Part shown: piece by piece, positions 15,803-23,396 of the stretch | How positions within the stretch are numbered: the stretch's first letter is position 1 | Layout of the letters: the number at the start of each line of letters is the position of its first letter | Source: Gemmatimonadota bacterium | GTDB taxonomy: Bacteria > Gemmatimonadota > Gemmatimonadetes > Gemmatimonadales > GWC2-71-9 | Direction: 5' to 3' | NCBI GenBank assembly: GCA_003223415.1 | Contig: QHUY01000065.1 | Location: 10,805 to 47,107, forward strand | Length of the DNA stretch: 36,303 nt | Notes under the pieces: model-generated | What the model saw: only the letters and a program-made list of their open reading frames with translations | What the model was told of the DNA's origin: nothing | Databases searched by the model: none | Made by a program: the position numbers and the translations under genes

Positions 15803-16381
15803 GTGACCGCCCCTCCCAAGCTCAGGTCATACGTGCAGGCGCCTGAAGAACCGCCGGACGCCACCGTCGTCGCGCGCGTGCTGAGCGGCGACGCAGAGGC
15901 GTTCGGGATCCTCATCCGCCGCTACGAGCCCGCGCTGCATCGCTTCGCCACGCGGATGCTCGGGAGCGCCGACGCCGCCGCCGACGCGGTGGCCGAAGGC
16001 TTGGTGCGAGCGTACCGGCACCTGCGGAGTTGCCGGGAGCCCGCCCGGTTTCGGACGTGGGTGTATCGCATCGTGGCGAACCGGTGCAAGAGCCATCTGG
16101 CCCGGCGACCGTCGAGCGACCTGTCCCTCGACGACCTGCCGCCGCTGCCCGATCCCGCGGACAACGCGACGGCGCTGGAGCGGGCCGAGCAGCTGATGCT
16201 GGTGACGCGAGCGCTGGGAGGGCTCTCCGCGGAGAAGCGAGAGGCGTTCGTGTTGAAGCACGTCGAGGGTCTGAGTTATGAGGAGATGGCCGCCGTCACC
16301 GGCGCTCGGATCCCGACGTTGAAGATGCGCGTCCACCGCGCGCGCGAAGCGCTGCTGGACACGCTGAAGGAGTACCAATGA
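15803..16381 (+). CDS. ECF-type RNA polymerase sigma factor
   Basis: A 192-residue sigma-70 family factor. Region 2 covers about residues 20-85 (GDAEAFGILIRRYEPALHRF, then FRTWVYRIVANRCKSHL). Region 4 is LSAEKREAFVLKHVEGLSYEEMAAVTGA, with a helix-turn-helix ending TLKMRVHRAREAL. It should direct polymerase to promoters under control of the coupled downstream membrane protein. GTG 15803 is chosen; a GTG at 15833 would also keep region 2. Its TGA overlaps the ATG of the next gene, as usual for sigma/anti-sigma pairs. Confidence 0.88.
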   Translation: MTAPPKLRSYVQAPEEPPDATVVARVLSGDAEAFGILIRRYEPALHRFATRMLGSADAAADAVAEGLVRAYRHLRSCREPARFRTWVYRIVANRCKSHLARRPSSDLSLDDLPPLPDPADNATALERAEQLMLVTRALGGLSAEKREAFVLKHVEGLSYEEMAAVTGARIPTLKMRVHRAREALLDTLKEYQ

Positions 16382-16989
16382 GTCTCATCGATCCCCGGAT
16401 TCACCAGGTGCTGGACGGCGAGCTGTCGCGCCAGTCGCTACCGTCCGAGCTGCGGCCCGCGCTGGAGCGGCTCGAGGCAGCCGCCGGAGTCTTGCGCTCG
16501 GCGATGGCCCGGCGCAGCGTGGCCGCCTGGGTGCTGGCCGAGATCCGCCGGCCGCGCCCGGGGCCCATGGCCCGGCTAGCGCGCTGGCTCATCGAGCGCC
16601 ACGCCATCACCGTCAGCCTGCGCCCGACCTGGAGCTTTGCGGTCGCCGTACTGGTCGCGGCGGTCGTGCTGGTGCCCTCGCACGGCACCGAGGGCCCGAT
16701 CCTCTCGGCTCAGGAGGGCATCGCCCAGTTCGTGGGGCGCTTCCCCGGCGCGCGCTCCGTCGAGGTCGTCGGGTCGTTTACGGACTGGCGCTCAGGGGCC
16801 ATTCCCCTCCAGGACGACGACCACGACGGCGTGTGGCAGACGGAGGTCGTCCTCCCCGCGGGCGAGCACGAGTACATGTTCGTGGTGGATGGGGAGCGGT
16901 GGGTGGCCGATCCGTTGGCGGGCCGCTACGTGGACGACGGGTTCGGCCGCCAGAACGCCATCATCATCGTCCGGCCGGGCGACCGGTGA
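16378..16989 (+). CDS. Probable anti-sigma factor with extracytoplasmic CBM48-like domain
   Basis: A 203-residue protein. The N-terminal 70 residues are helical and probably hold the sigma factor, though no HxxxCxxC zinc motif is present. A single membrane helix (about 84-100, WSFAVAVLVAAVVLVP) follows. The outer part (about 115-203) reads SVEVVGSFTDWRSGAIPLQ, GVWQTEVVLPAGEHEYMFVV and DGERWVADPLAG, the pattern of CBM48/AMPK-beta glycogen-binding domains. The ATGA overlap with the ECF gene and GTGA overlap with the next gene support one operon. A carbohydrate-sensing anti-sigma is the natural reading, but sugar binding is inferred. Confidence 0.78.
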   Translation: MSLIDPRIHQVLDGELSRQSLPSELRPALERLEAAAGVLRSAMARRSVAAWVLAEIRRPRPGPMARLARWLIERHAITVSLRPTWSFAVAVLVAAVVLVPSHGTEGPILSAQEGIAQFVGRFPGARSVEVVGSFTDWRSGAIPLQDDDHDGVWQTEVVLPAGEHEYMFVVDGERWVADPLAGRYVDDGFGRQNAIIIVRPGDR

Positions 16990-17657
16990 GGCCGAGCCTG
17001 GTGCTGCTACTCGCCGCGGCGGTCGCCCCGCTCGCCGCGCAATCGATGCGGGCGCGGCTCGCCGGCCGGGTCCCGGCCGCCGCGGTCGCGCCGGTCGACT
17101 CGATCGTGCGCGTGGCCGAGGTCGACGGCCTGCCGACGGATCCGCTCGTGAGAAAGGCGCTGGAGGGCGGCGCCAAGCAAGCCTCCCCCGACCAGATTGT
17201 CGCCGCCGTGGCGCAGGTCGCGAGCGAGTTGCGCGAGGCGCGCGCGCTGCTCCTGCGCGGCGGGGGCGGCGGACCGGTACCGCCCGCCGAGGTCATGGCC
17301 GTTTCCGCCGCGCTGGTGCGGGGGCTCCCGGTCCCGCTGGTGCAGCGGCTCGTCGCCGTTCTCCCCGGCGAGCCGACCGGCCCCGCGTTGCACGCGGTCG
17401 CCGACATGGTCGGACACGGGTTCGCGCAGGACTCGGCTGTGGGCTTGGTGGTGGAGGCAGTGGGGCAGGGCCTGCGCGGGCTGCGCCTGCTCGACGTGGC
17501 CACGTCTGCCGTGCACGAGCTCCAGCGCGGCCGCACCCACGCCCTGGCGCTTGCGGAAGTGCGACGGCGGCTGCCCGACGTGCCGACGCCTCCCACCCCG
17601 CCGCCGGCCGCCGTCACCCGCGCGCGCCGGCCCGTGGCGGATACCACCCAGCCCTAG
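16986..17657 (+). CDS. Exported helical protein of sigma-factor operon
   Basis: An unrecognised 223-residue protein with a signal peptide (MRPSLVLLLAAAVAPLAAQ). The mature part is alanine-rich and helical, with a glycine run (LLRGGGGGPVPP) near residue 95 and a proline-rich tail (PDVPTPPTPPPAAV). The phrase ADMVGHGFAQDSAVGLVVEA suggests a packed helical repeat. The GTG start overlaps the stop of the CBM48 anti-sigma gene, so it is the third gene of the operon. It may help the signalling pair or be its target, but nothing in the sequence shows which. Confidence 0.65.
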   Translation: MRPSLVLLLAAAVAPLAAQSMRARLAGRVPAAAVAPVDSIVRVAEVDGLPTDPLVRKALEGGAKQASPDQIVAAVAQVASELREARALLLRGGGGGPVPPAEVMAVSAALVRGLPVPLVQRLVAVLPGEPTGPALHAVADMVGHGFAQDSAVGLVVEAVGQGLRGLRLLDVATSAVHELQRGRTHALALAEVRRRLPDVPTPPTPPPAAVTRARRPVADTTQP

Positions 17658-17685
17658 TGCCGTTCCAGCTTGTGGGGAAACGGCA
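17658..17685. terminator. Hairpin between convergent transcripts
   Basis: TGCCGTT (17658-17664) pairs with AACGGCA (17679-17685), and CC/GG pairs extend the stem around a one-base bulge. A second TGCCGTT copy follows at 17692. No strong U tract is present, so it may be a Rho-dependent end or a shared RNA-stability hairpin for the sigma operon and argJ. Confidence 0.45.
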
Positions 17686-17730
17686 ATCGGGTGCCGTTGC
17701 AGGGAAAAGTCCAGTTGGAGCGCTACTAGC

Positions 17731-19011
17731 TCAGGACGTGTAGTCGGCGTTGATCCGGACGTACTCCGGGCTCAGGTCGCACGTCCATACCACCGCCTCC
17801 GCCCGGCCCAACCCCAGGTCCAAATGGAGGCGGAGGCGCTTCTGCTGGAAGGTCGCGCGCGCGCGCGCCGGGTCGGCGTGCGCGGTGGCGCCGCCCTGCG
17901 CCAGGGTGATCCACTCTGATTCGCTCCCGCCCCCGCCGGCTTCCTCCCTCCCCCCCCCTGCTTCCCCATCGGCGGCGGCCGCCAGGCTCAGCTTGTCGGG
18001 GTTGATCCCCACGCCGGCGGCGCCGGCCGCCGCCAGGATCCGCCCCCAGTTCGGATCCGCCCCGTACACCGCCGTCTTCACCAACGCCGAGCGGGCGATC
18101 GCGCGGCCCACCTCGCGGGCCGCCGTTTCGGTCGGGGCGCCGGTCACGTGGATCTCGACGAACTTGGTCGCGCCCTCACCGTCCGCGACGATCGCGAGCG
18201 CCAGCGTGCGCGCCACCTGCTGGACCGCATCCTCGAACACCTGTGCCAACGCCCCGTCATGGGAGGGATCGATCCCGGCGGCGCCGTTGGCGAGCAGCAG
18301 CACGGTGTCGTTGGTGCTGGTGTCGCCGTCCACCGAGATCGCGTTGAAGGTCCGGTCCGCGACGCGCCGCAGCATCGGCGCCAGGATCGCCGCCTCGCCT
18401 GCGGCGTCCGTCGTCAGCACACCGAGCAGGGTGGCGAGGTCGGGGTGAATCATTCCCGCGCCCTTGGCGATCCCGCCGACGAGGATCGCCCCGGCGGGTG
18501 TGTCGATTCGCACGGCGCAATGTTTGGGCCGGGTGTCGGTCGTCATGATCGCCCGAGCCACGTCCGGGCCGCCGTCGGCGGAGAGCCGGGCGGCGGCCGC
18601 TCGTAGCCCCGCGGCGATCTGGTCTACCGGGAGCGGGACGCCGATCACCCCGGTGGACAACACCAGGGCGGTGCGCGGCGGGAGCCCTGCCGCTTGCTCG
18701 GCGGCCTGGGCCATGGCGCGGGCGGCGGCGAGTCCTTCCGCGCCGGTGCAGGCGTTGGCCACCCGGGCGTTCATCGCCACGGCGCGAATGCGGCCGGGCC
18801 GCTCACTCAACAAATCGGAGTCGTACAGCACCGGCGCGGCGCGAACGGCGTTCCGGGTGAAAAGGCCGGCGGTGGCGCAGCTGGTCGCGCTCACGAGCAG
18901 CGCGACGTCGCTCACCCCGCCAGCCTTGAGCCCGGCGTGCGCGGCGGCGGCGGTGAAGCCCAGCGGCGAAGTGACGGAGCCGCCCTCGAGTGGGGCGATG
19001 GTCGCGGTCAT
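17731..19011 (-). CDS. argJ: Arginine biosynthesis bifunctional protein ArgJ
   Basis: A 426-residue ornithine acetyltransferase (EC 2.3.1.35), possibly also an N-acetylglutamate synthase, in the cyclic arginine pathway. The self-cleavage site is KGAGMIHPDLATLLGVLTTD; Thr194 would become the N-terminal nucleophile of the beta chain. Other family blocks are TRNAVRAAPV, STGVIGVPLP, SVDGDTSTNDTV, YGADPNWGRI and the C-terminal WTCDLSPEYVRINADYTS. Residues 346-366 are a Gly/Glu/Ser-rich insert made by a C9 tract and neighbouring repeats; ordinary ArgJ is shorter there. The start is ATG 19011 with TATCTT eight bases upstream. No other arg genes are nearby. Confidence 0.95.
   Translation of the reverse strand: MTATIAPLEGGSVTSPLGFTAAAAHAGLKAGGVSDVALLVSATSCATAGLFTRNAVRAAPVLYDSDLLSERPGRIRAVAMNARVANACTGAEGLAAARAMAQAAEQAAGLPPRTALVLSTGVIGVPLPVDQIAAGLRAAAARLSADGGPDVARAIMTTDTRPKHCAVRIDTPAGAILVGGIAKGAGMIHPDLATLLGVLTTDAAGEAAILAPMLRRVADRTFNAISVDGDTSTNDTVLLLANGAAGIDPSHDGALAQVFEDAVQQVARTLALAIVADGEGATKFVEIHVTGAPTETAAREVGRAIARSALVKTAVYGADPNWGRILAAAGAAGVGINPDKLSLAAAADGEAGGGREEAGGGGSESEWITLAQGGATAHADPARARATFQQKRLRLHLDLGLGRAEAVVWTCDLSPEYVRINADYTS
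17950..17958. repeat. C9 tract in argJ insert
   Basis: Nine C within a longer pyrimidine-rich stretch (17941-17967), read as the glycine/glutamate-rich insert in ArgJ. Confidence 0.85.
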
Positions 19012-19019
19012 GGACGGTC

Positions 19020-19025
19020 AAGATA
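19020..19025 (-). promoter_or_regulatory. Candidate -10 element for argJ (leaderless)
   Basis: TATCTT on the minus strand, eight bases before the argJ ATG. It implies a leaderless argJ mRNA. Confidence 0.45.
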
Positions 19026-19040
19026 CTGGGCGGCGCGCGC

Positions 19041-19069
19041 TTGTGTAACCGCCCGCTGTTTCTTATCAT
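19041..19069 (+). promoter_or_regulatory. Sigma-70-like promoter for TPR gene
   Basis: TTGTGT, a 17-base spacer and TATCAT, then 28 bases to the ATG at 19098. The leader would contain GGGGG as ribosome site. It is divergent from the argJ promoter within an 86-base gap and is the best -35/-10 pair seen here. Confidence 0.55.
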
Positions 19070-19097
19070 AGCACAACTTTCCCGGGGGTCCCGTTCG

Positions 19098-20255
19098 ATG
19101 TCGGATCCGTTCCTCAGCTCCGACGACTACGACGAACGCGCTCATCAGCTCTACAACGAAGGACAGTACGACGACGCCATCGACGCCCTGCGCGAAGGCC
19201 TGGGACTCTATCCCCACGCCGTCGAACTGCACGTCGGCATGGGCTACGCCCGCCTGGCGCGGGAGGAGTATGCCTGGGCGCGGCGTGCCTTCGAGGAGGC
19301 CGTCGCCCTCGATCCCGACCACGAGGACGCCCTCGCGGGACTGGGCGAGGTGCTGCTCAAGTGCGGCGAGCGTCCGCGTGCCGTGGGGTGCTACGAGCGC
19401 ATCCTGTCGCTCGGCTTCCGCGACGACCACGACCTGATGCTGCAGATCGGCCGGGCGCTGTTCCGCGAGAGCGTGCTCGACCAGGCGCGGCGGTTCTTCG
19501 AGCTGGCGATCACCGCGCACCCCGATTCCGCCGAAGCGGCCGCCTGCTCGGGATACGCGGCGCATCGGTTGGGTGACGAAGGCGGCTCCCTCTGCTGGCT
19601 GCGGCGGGCCCTGGAGCTCGACCCGGCTCACGGCGAGGCGCGCATCTACCTGGCCAACCTGCTCTATGACCGCGGCGAGTATGAGGCGTCGCTGTTTCAC
19701 CTCGAGCGCACCGACCCCGAGGAGCACTTCGACGGCTTGGCGATCTGGCGGCTGCTGGAGCTGAAGAAGAGCGTCTACCGGCTGCCGGAGGACGACCCCG
19801 AGCTCATCCCCTGGCACCGCCGTCTGAGCGAGCTGGCTGGTGAGGCGAGCCCGGACGACCTCTTCCTCGCCGAGATCGAAGCGATGGGGCCGGACGGCCA
19901 GGTGCGCGACCCGCGGCAGCTCGAGCTCTTCGGGACGCTGCTGACCGAGTTGCAAGGGATGAAGAACCGCGGGGGCGTCTCGGCGGGCGCCGGGGTCGGA
20001 GGGGGAGGGGGGGGGATTGGCGAGCCGCACCGCGTGACGATGCCGTCCGGGGTGATTTACATCGGCACGTGGGAGCAGATCGTGCGTCAGATGAAGGACG
20101 CCGCCGCCGAGTGGGCCGGCGGGTCGATCGAGGAGTACATGGCCGCGAGCGCCCAGCGGAGCCGCCGGCAGACCGGCGTCGCGATCCCGACGACGGACGC
20201 GGAAAGCTTCATCCGGGGCAGCGCGGACGCCGGACTGCTACGCATCCTTCACTGA
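19098..20255 (+). CDS. Tetratricopeptide repeat protein
   Basis: A 385-residue cytoplasmic protein without a signal peptide. Residues about 12-215 hold six TPR-like helical pairs, for example AHQLYNEGQYDDAIDALREG, GYARLAREEYAWARRAFEEA, GEVLLKCGERPRAVGCYERI and LANLLYDRGEYEASLFHLER. After an acidic region and a glycine loop (GAGVGGGGGGIG, from a G9 tract), a conserved-looking C-terminal part (MPSGVIYIGTWEQIVRQMKD) follows. TPR arrays bind proteins. The C-terminal part is unknown to me. Not clearly in an operon. Confidence 0.82.
   Translation: MSDPFLSSDDYDERAHQLYNEGQYDDAIDALREGLGLYPHAVELHVGMGYARLAREEYAWARRAFEEAVALDPDHEDALAGLGEVLLKCGERPRAVGCYERILSLGFRDDHDLMLQIGRALFRESVLDQARRFFELAITAHPDSAEAAACSGYAAHRLGDEGGSLCWLRRALELDPAHGEARIYLANLLYDRGEYEASLFHLERTDPEEHFDGLAIWRLLELKKSVYRLPEDDPELIPWHRRLSELAGEASPDDLFLAEIEAMGPDGQVRDPRQLELFGTLLTELQGMKNRGGVSAGAGVGGGGGGIGEPHRVTMPSGVIYIGTWEQIVRQMKDAAAEWAGGSIEEYMAASAQRSRRQTGVAIPTTDAESFIRGSADAGLLRILH
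20007..20015. repeat. G9 tract in TPR gene
   Basis: GGGGG-A-G9 at 20001-20015, read as a glycine linker before the C-terminal domain of the TPR protein. Confidence 0.85.
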
Positions 20256-20281
20256 CGACGCTTCCCCTCGACGTCGTTTGG

Positions 20282-20668
20282 TTATTGCCCCTTCTTGAAG
20301 TAAATCCCCACCGAGAGCGGCCCGTCGCCGAGCGCCACGAGCGCCAGTGCGCCCGCGAGCAGCAGGCCTTCCAGCTCGGGCGTATGGCCGCCGGGAAGTA
20401 CCACGGCGAGGATGGCGACCACCATGTTCACGACCATGAGCGCCGCCACCGGCCGCGTGAGGATGCCGAGCACCACGCACACTGCACCGATGGTTTCGAC
20501 GGCGATCAGGTACGCGGCGGTGGGCGTGGCGAACGGGATGCCGGCGCCGTGCAAGAAGGCGGCGACTCCGGCAACGCCGGTGTGGAACTTCTGCAGGCCG
20601 TGCCGCAGAAACACGCCGCCGACGGCTAGGCGCAGCACGAAGGTGGCGTACGGCGCGTACTGGTTCAC
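20282..20668 (-). CDS. DoxX family membrane protein
   Basis: A 128-residue integral membrane protein with four predicted helices. The family pattern is clear: FVLRLAVGGVFLRHGLQKFH, an extracellular FLHGAGIPFATPTAAYL, ETIGAVCVVLGILTRPVAAL, and PLSVGIYFKKGQ at the end. DoxX proteins are linked to quinone-dependent oxidation and oxidative stress, but the role of this one is unknown. GTG 20668 is the start, behind GGAGG, and overlaps the stop of the SpeD-like gene as GTGA. Last gene of a three-gene coupled operon. Confidence 0.85.
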   Translation of the reverse strand: MNQYAPYATFVLRLAVGGVFLRHGLQKFHTGVAGVAAFLHGAGIPFATPTAAYLIAVETIGAVCVVLGILTRPVAALMVVNMVVAILAVVLPGGHTPELEGLLLAGALALVALGDGPLSVGIYFKKGQ

Positions 20669-21042
20669 GAGGCCTCCTCGGAACGGATGGGGTTCGGGGG
20701 TGGGAGAACAGGCCCGCGGCGGCGCGCATCGGTGCGCACTTGGCGGGCGCCCAGGCGCTTGATGATGACGTCGAGCCCGCGCTGCGGGTGCGCCGCGGCA
20801 ATGCCGGCGACGTCCGCGAAGCACAGCCCCGCCGCCGGGACGGCGTGCAGCGCCACGTGCCCGCCGTGGCACACCAGGACCGCGGCGACGCCCTGGGGCC
20901 CCGTTAGCACGGTCGGCGGCCCCGCCGCGTTCATGCCGGCCGCGTTGGCGGCCGAGAGCAGCAGGCCGGAGAGCGCCTGCGGATCGGCGAGCCGGCCGGT
21001 CGGAATGCCACCCAGATCAGCGAAGACATGCTCGAAGGTCAC
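20665..21042 (-). CDS. SpeD-like (AdoMet decarboxylase fold) protein lacking catalytic residues
   Basis: A 125-residue protein resembling bacterial S-adenosylmethionine decarboxylase. The family signature ESHxxxHTxPExGYxxxDxFTCG is here GGHVALHAVPAAGLCFADVAG. The self-processing Ser, which makes the pyruvoyl group, corresponds to Gly61; the Cys of FTCG is also lost, while His62 and His66 remain. It should not self-cleave, so ordinary AdoMet decarboxylase activity is not expected. A basic, proline-rich tail follows. It overlaps both neighbours as GTGA, so it is tightly coupled to an Ig-like lipoprotein and DoxX. The family assignment rests on motif and length only. Confidence 0.6.
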   Translation of the reverse strand: MTFEHVFADLGGIPTGRLADPQALSGLLLSAANAAGMNAAGPPTVLTGPQGVAAVLVCHGGHVALHAVPAAGLCFADVAGIAAAHPQRGLDVIIKRLGARQVRTDARRRGPVLPPPNPIRSEEAS

Positions 21043-22151
21043 GATGTGCAGGGCGAGGTGTCGGTGATCAGGGGAGCGACGAACGTGCCGCGGATCGGCA
21101 AGACGCCGAGCGGGTCGTAGTACTCGTCGGTGCGCTGGGCGGAGAAGAAGTACCGACCGCTGATCGCCTGTCCGTTCGCCACCGGGACGACCTGTGTGAT
21201 GCTGACGGTGCCGCCGTAACGCGACAGGCCGCTGAGTGTCACGCCGTTACTCAGCAGCCGTGACCAGACGCCCCAGTTGCGGAGCGGTTGGCAGATCGGA
21301 TCGTAGCCGTAATTGCGGCCGTAGGCCTCGAGCGGCGAGAGCGAGTCGATAATGAAGGGGCTCGCGCTGGCTCCGAGCACCGGCTGTCGGACGGTGAGCA
21401 CGACCGCTTCGATGGTGGTCGATCCGCTCGAGAGAAACGTGCGCAGCCGGAAGGTGGCGGTGTCGCCGCGGCGCAGGTAGTTGAGGCCGCGAGCGGCGAC
21501 GCTGCGGTGGGCGATGTAGGTGCCGAGGATGGTGTAGTAGGCCTTGCCACCAGTAGTGTCCGAGAGGGTCACGACTGTCACGGCGCCTGTGTCGACGAGC
21601 GAGTCCGCGTGGGCGAAGAAGGGTAGGGGCCCGCCCTCGGCCGTAGCCGTGATGAGTCCCGTCGCCGAATCGATGGTGAAGACCGCATTGCTGGGGACGG
21701 TCTTGAACCAGGCAGGCGGCGCGCTTCCGCCCTTCCTCTTGACGTCCACCGGCACGGTGAAGGTGTCGCCCGGCATCAGGTAAACCGTATCGAGCAGCAG
21801 CTGCAGGTCGAGGGTCTTCGCGACCACGACCAGCGCCTGGCCCACGGTGCTGCCGATCTGAGCTGAGAGCACGGCGGCTCCCGGGCCGACGGCCGTCAAC
21901 GCACCGGTGCTGTTGTTCGCCTGGACGACGGCAGGTTGAGAGCTGGTCCAGCGCACGCCCACAGGGGCGACGGTGTCGCCGCGATCGTTGATGTAGATGA
22001 GGTTGCGCGCGGGAGCGTTGTCCCCGACGAACAGCGAGTCGAGAATCGGGTACACGATGAGGTTGGCGAAGCCAACGTTCGTGCTATCCTGGCAGGCGGC
22101 GAGCACGGCGGCGAGGGCGCCCAGACGACACAGACGTCGCATACGTGGCAT
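21039..22151 (-). CDS. Lipoprotein with Ig-like (Big_2-type) domain
   Basis: A 370-residue protein starting with a lipobox signal (LGALAAVLAACQDS). Residues about 35-115 form a Big_2-like domain, with VRWTSSQPAVVQANNSTGAL followed by TAVGPGAAVLSAQIG. A second beta-rich region (about 115-200) repeats TIDSATGLITATAEGG. The remainder (about 200-370) is unrecognised beta-rich sequence ending CTS. Probably attached to the outer membrane and facing the surface or periplasm. ATG 22151 has AGAGG upstream; ATG 22142 is possible. The stop overlaps the next gene's GTG start. Confidence 0.75.
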   Translation of the reverse strand: MPRMRRLCRLGALAAVLAACQDSTNVGFANLIVYPILDSLFVGDNAPARNLIYINDRGDTVAPVGVRWTSSQPAVVQANNSTGALTAVGPGAAVLSAQIGSTVGQALVVVAKTLDLQLLLDTVYLMPGDTFTVPVDVKRKGGSAPPAWFKTVPSNAVFTIDSATGLITATAEGGPLPFFAHADSLVDTGAVTVVTLSDTTGGKAYYTILGTYIAHRSVAARGLNYLRRGDTATFRLRTFLSSGSTTIEAVVLTVRQPVLGASASPFIIDSLSPLEAYGRNYGYDPICQPLRNWGVWSRLLSNGVTLSGLSRYGGTVSITQVVPVANGQAISGRYFFSAQRTDEYYDPLGVLPIRGTFVAPLITDTSPCTS

Positions 22152-22353
22152 TAAGTGTAAAACCTCTTAGGTTAGCGCAGCCAGAGCGCCGTGATAGCCT
22201 TCGGGGACGCCCACGTCGTGACAGGCGACCGGCCCCGCGCTCGCCCTTCCCGGCCAGCGCGATGATCTGGAGCAAGCCCTCGGCCCCCGGCTCGTGCACC
22301 CGACGCACGCGGCCGCGTCCTCCGAAGCATTGGCACGACGGATTGGAACGGCC

Positions 22354-22812
22354 CTAGAACATGGACATGGCGAGGAACGACCGCAGGTTGTCGTTCGTCA
22401 CCCGGAGCCGGGCCGAGAGCAGGCGCACGACCGACCAGAGGACCTTGTAGGCGATGTCGCGGTTGAAATCGAGCAGCAACTCGAAGTCGGACCGCGAGAT
22501 GGTGGTGAGCGTGCAGGAGGTGTTGGCGATCGCGTCCGTGGAGCGCTCGGAGCGGTCGAAGATGGACATCTCGCCGAAGCAGGCCCCGGGCTTGAGGACG
22601 GCCAGCGCCTCTTCCCCGGAGCCGGGAATGGTCCGCGAGATGCGGACCTCCCCATCAGAAATGATGAATAGCCGATTGCCGGGCTCGCCTTCCTTGAAGA
22701 CGTACTGCCCGACCGTGTGTTTCTGCTCTCGGCAGACCTCCGCGACGCGGGCGAGCTCGCCGTCGTCGAGGTCTTGAAAGATCGCGGCCTGCTTCAGCAG
22801 CTTGAGATCCAC
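22354..22812 (-). CDS. Cyclic nucleotide-binding domain protein
   Basis: A 152-residue single-domain protein of the CRP/cNMP-binding fold. Landmarks are IFQDLDDGELARVAEVC, the beta-roll GQYVFKEGEPGNRLFIISDG and the phosphate-binding cassette FGEMSIFDRSERSTDAIA, with the Glu and Arg that contact cyclic nucleotide retained. A C-terminal helix follows, but there is no DNA-binding helix-turn-helix, so it is not a classical CRP regulator. It probably acts through a partner. GTG 22812 is the start, with TAGCTT six bases before it. It is divergent from the phosphatidyltransferase gene 35 bases away. Confidence 0.83.
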   Translation of the reverse strand: MDLKLLKQAAIFQDLDDGELARVAEVCREQKHTVGQYVFKEGEPGNRLFIISDGEVRISRTIPGSGEEALAVLKPGACFGEMSIFDRSERSTDAIANTSCTLTTISRSDFELLLDFNRDIAYKVLWSVVRLLSARLRVTNDNLRSFLAMSMF

Positions 22813-22818
22813 GCGGTG

Positions 22819-22824
22819 AAGCTA
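22819..22824 (-). promoter_or_regulatory. Candidate -10 element for cNMP-binding gene
   Basis: TAGCTT on the minus strand, six bases before the GTG start. A weak match, supported only by the recurring spacing. Confidence 0.25.
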
Positions 22825-22847
22825 CGCGGCCCGCGAAGGGGGCACAA

Positions 22848-23396
22848 GTGAAACCGTGGGTGACACCGGCCGATGTGCTTACGTCACTTCGGGTTCCCCT
22901 GGCGATTGTGTTTCCGTTCGTACACGCGCCCGCCTGGCAGCTCGCGATCGTGGGCGTGGCCGCCGCGTCGGATTTTTTCGACGGCATGCTGGCGCGCCGC
23001 TTCGGCGCTTCGCGGACCGGGGCAATTCTCGATCCGCTGGCCGACAAGCTGTTCATGGCCTCGGCGTTCCTCACCGTGGTGCGCGGCGGGCGGCTGCACC
23101 CCCTGGAGGTGGTCGGGGTACTCTTGCGGGATATCGTCGCCGCACTCGGCTTCGCCGGCTCCTGGCTGCTGCGGCGGCCGGTCGCCCTCCCGGCCCGGGC
23201 GGGCGGCAAGGCCGTGACCGTCGGTCAGGTGCTCACGCTGGTGGCGTTCATCGCGGAGTCGCCGCTGGTGCGGCCGCTCGCCTGGGCCACCGCGGCGGTC
23301 GCCTGCTACGCGATCTGGGACTACGGTCGGGCGGCGGCGCGGGTCACCGCGCAGGCGCCACCCCCCCCTCCCCCCCCCTCCCACAAGGAGAGTTGA
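22848..23396 (+). CDS. CDP-alcohol phosphatidyltransferase (PgsA-like)
   Basis: A 182-residue integral membrane enzyme transferring a phosphatidyl group from CDP-diacylglycerol to an alcohol. The family motif is complete: SDFFDGMLARRFGASRTG followed by ILDPLADKL, with Asp42, Asp45, Gly46, Arg50, Gly58, Asp62 and Asp66. Five to six membrane helices surround it. The acceptor is most likely glycerol-3-phosphate, but inositol-type acceptors cannot be excluded. The C-terminus is a polyproline tail (QAPPPPPPPSHKES) made by two C tracts. It is coupled to the next gene by a TGATG overlap. GTG 22848 follows GAAGGGGG. Confidence 0.85.
   Translation: MKPWVTPADVLTSLRVPLAIVFPFVHAPAWQLAIVGVAAASDFFDGMLARRFGASRTGAILDPLADKLFMASAFLTVVRGGRLHPLEVVGVLLRDIVAALGFAGSWLLRRPVALPARAGGKAVTVGQVLTLVAFIAESPLVRPLAWATAAVACYAIWDYGRAAARVTAQAPPPPPPPSHKES
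23361..23378. repeat. C8-T-C9 tract at 3' end of phosphatidyltransferase gene
   Basis: Two C runs separated by T, directly upstream of the AAGGAGAG ribosome site of the next gene. They encode the polyproline tail. Confidence 0.9.

Noticed and set aside
22152-22353. Small frames on both strands in the 202-base gap between lipoprotein and cNMP-binding genes
   Set aside because: The peptides are arginine-rich without domain or ribosome site, and neither frame looks conserved. I see no RNA gene there.
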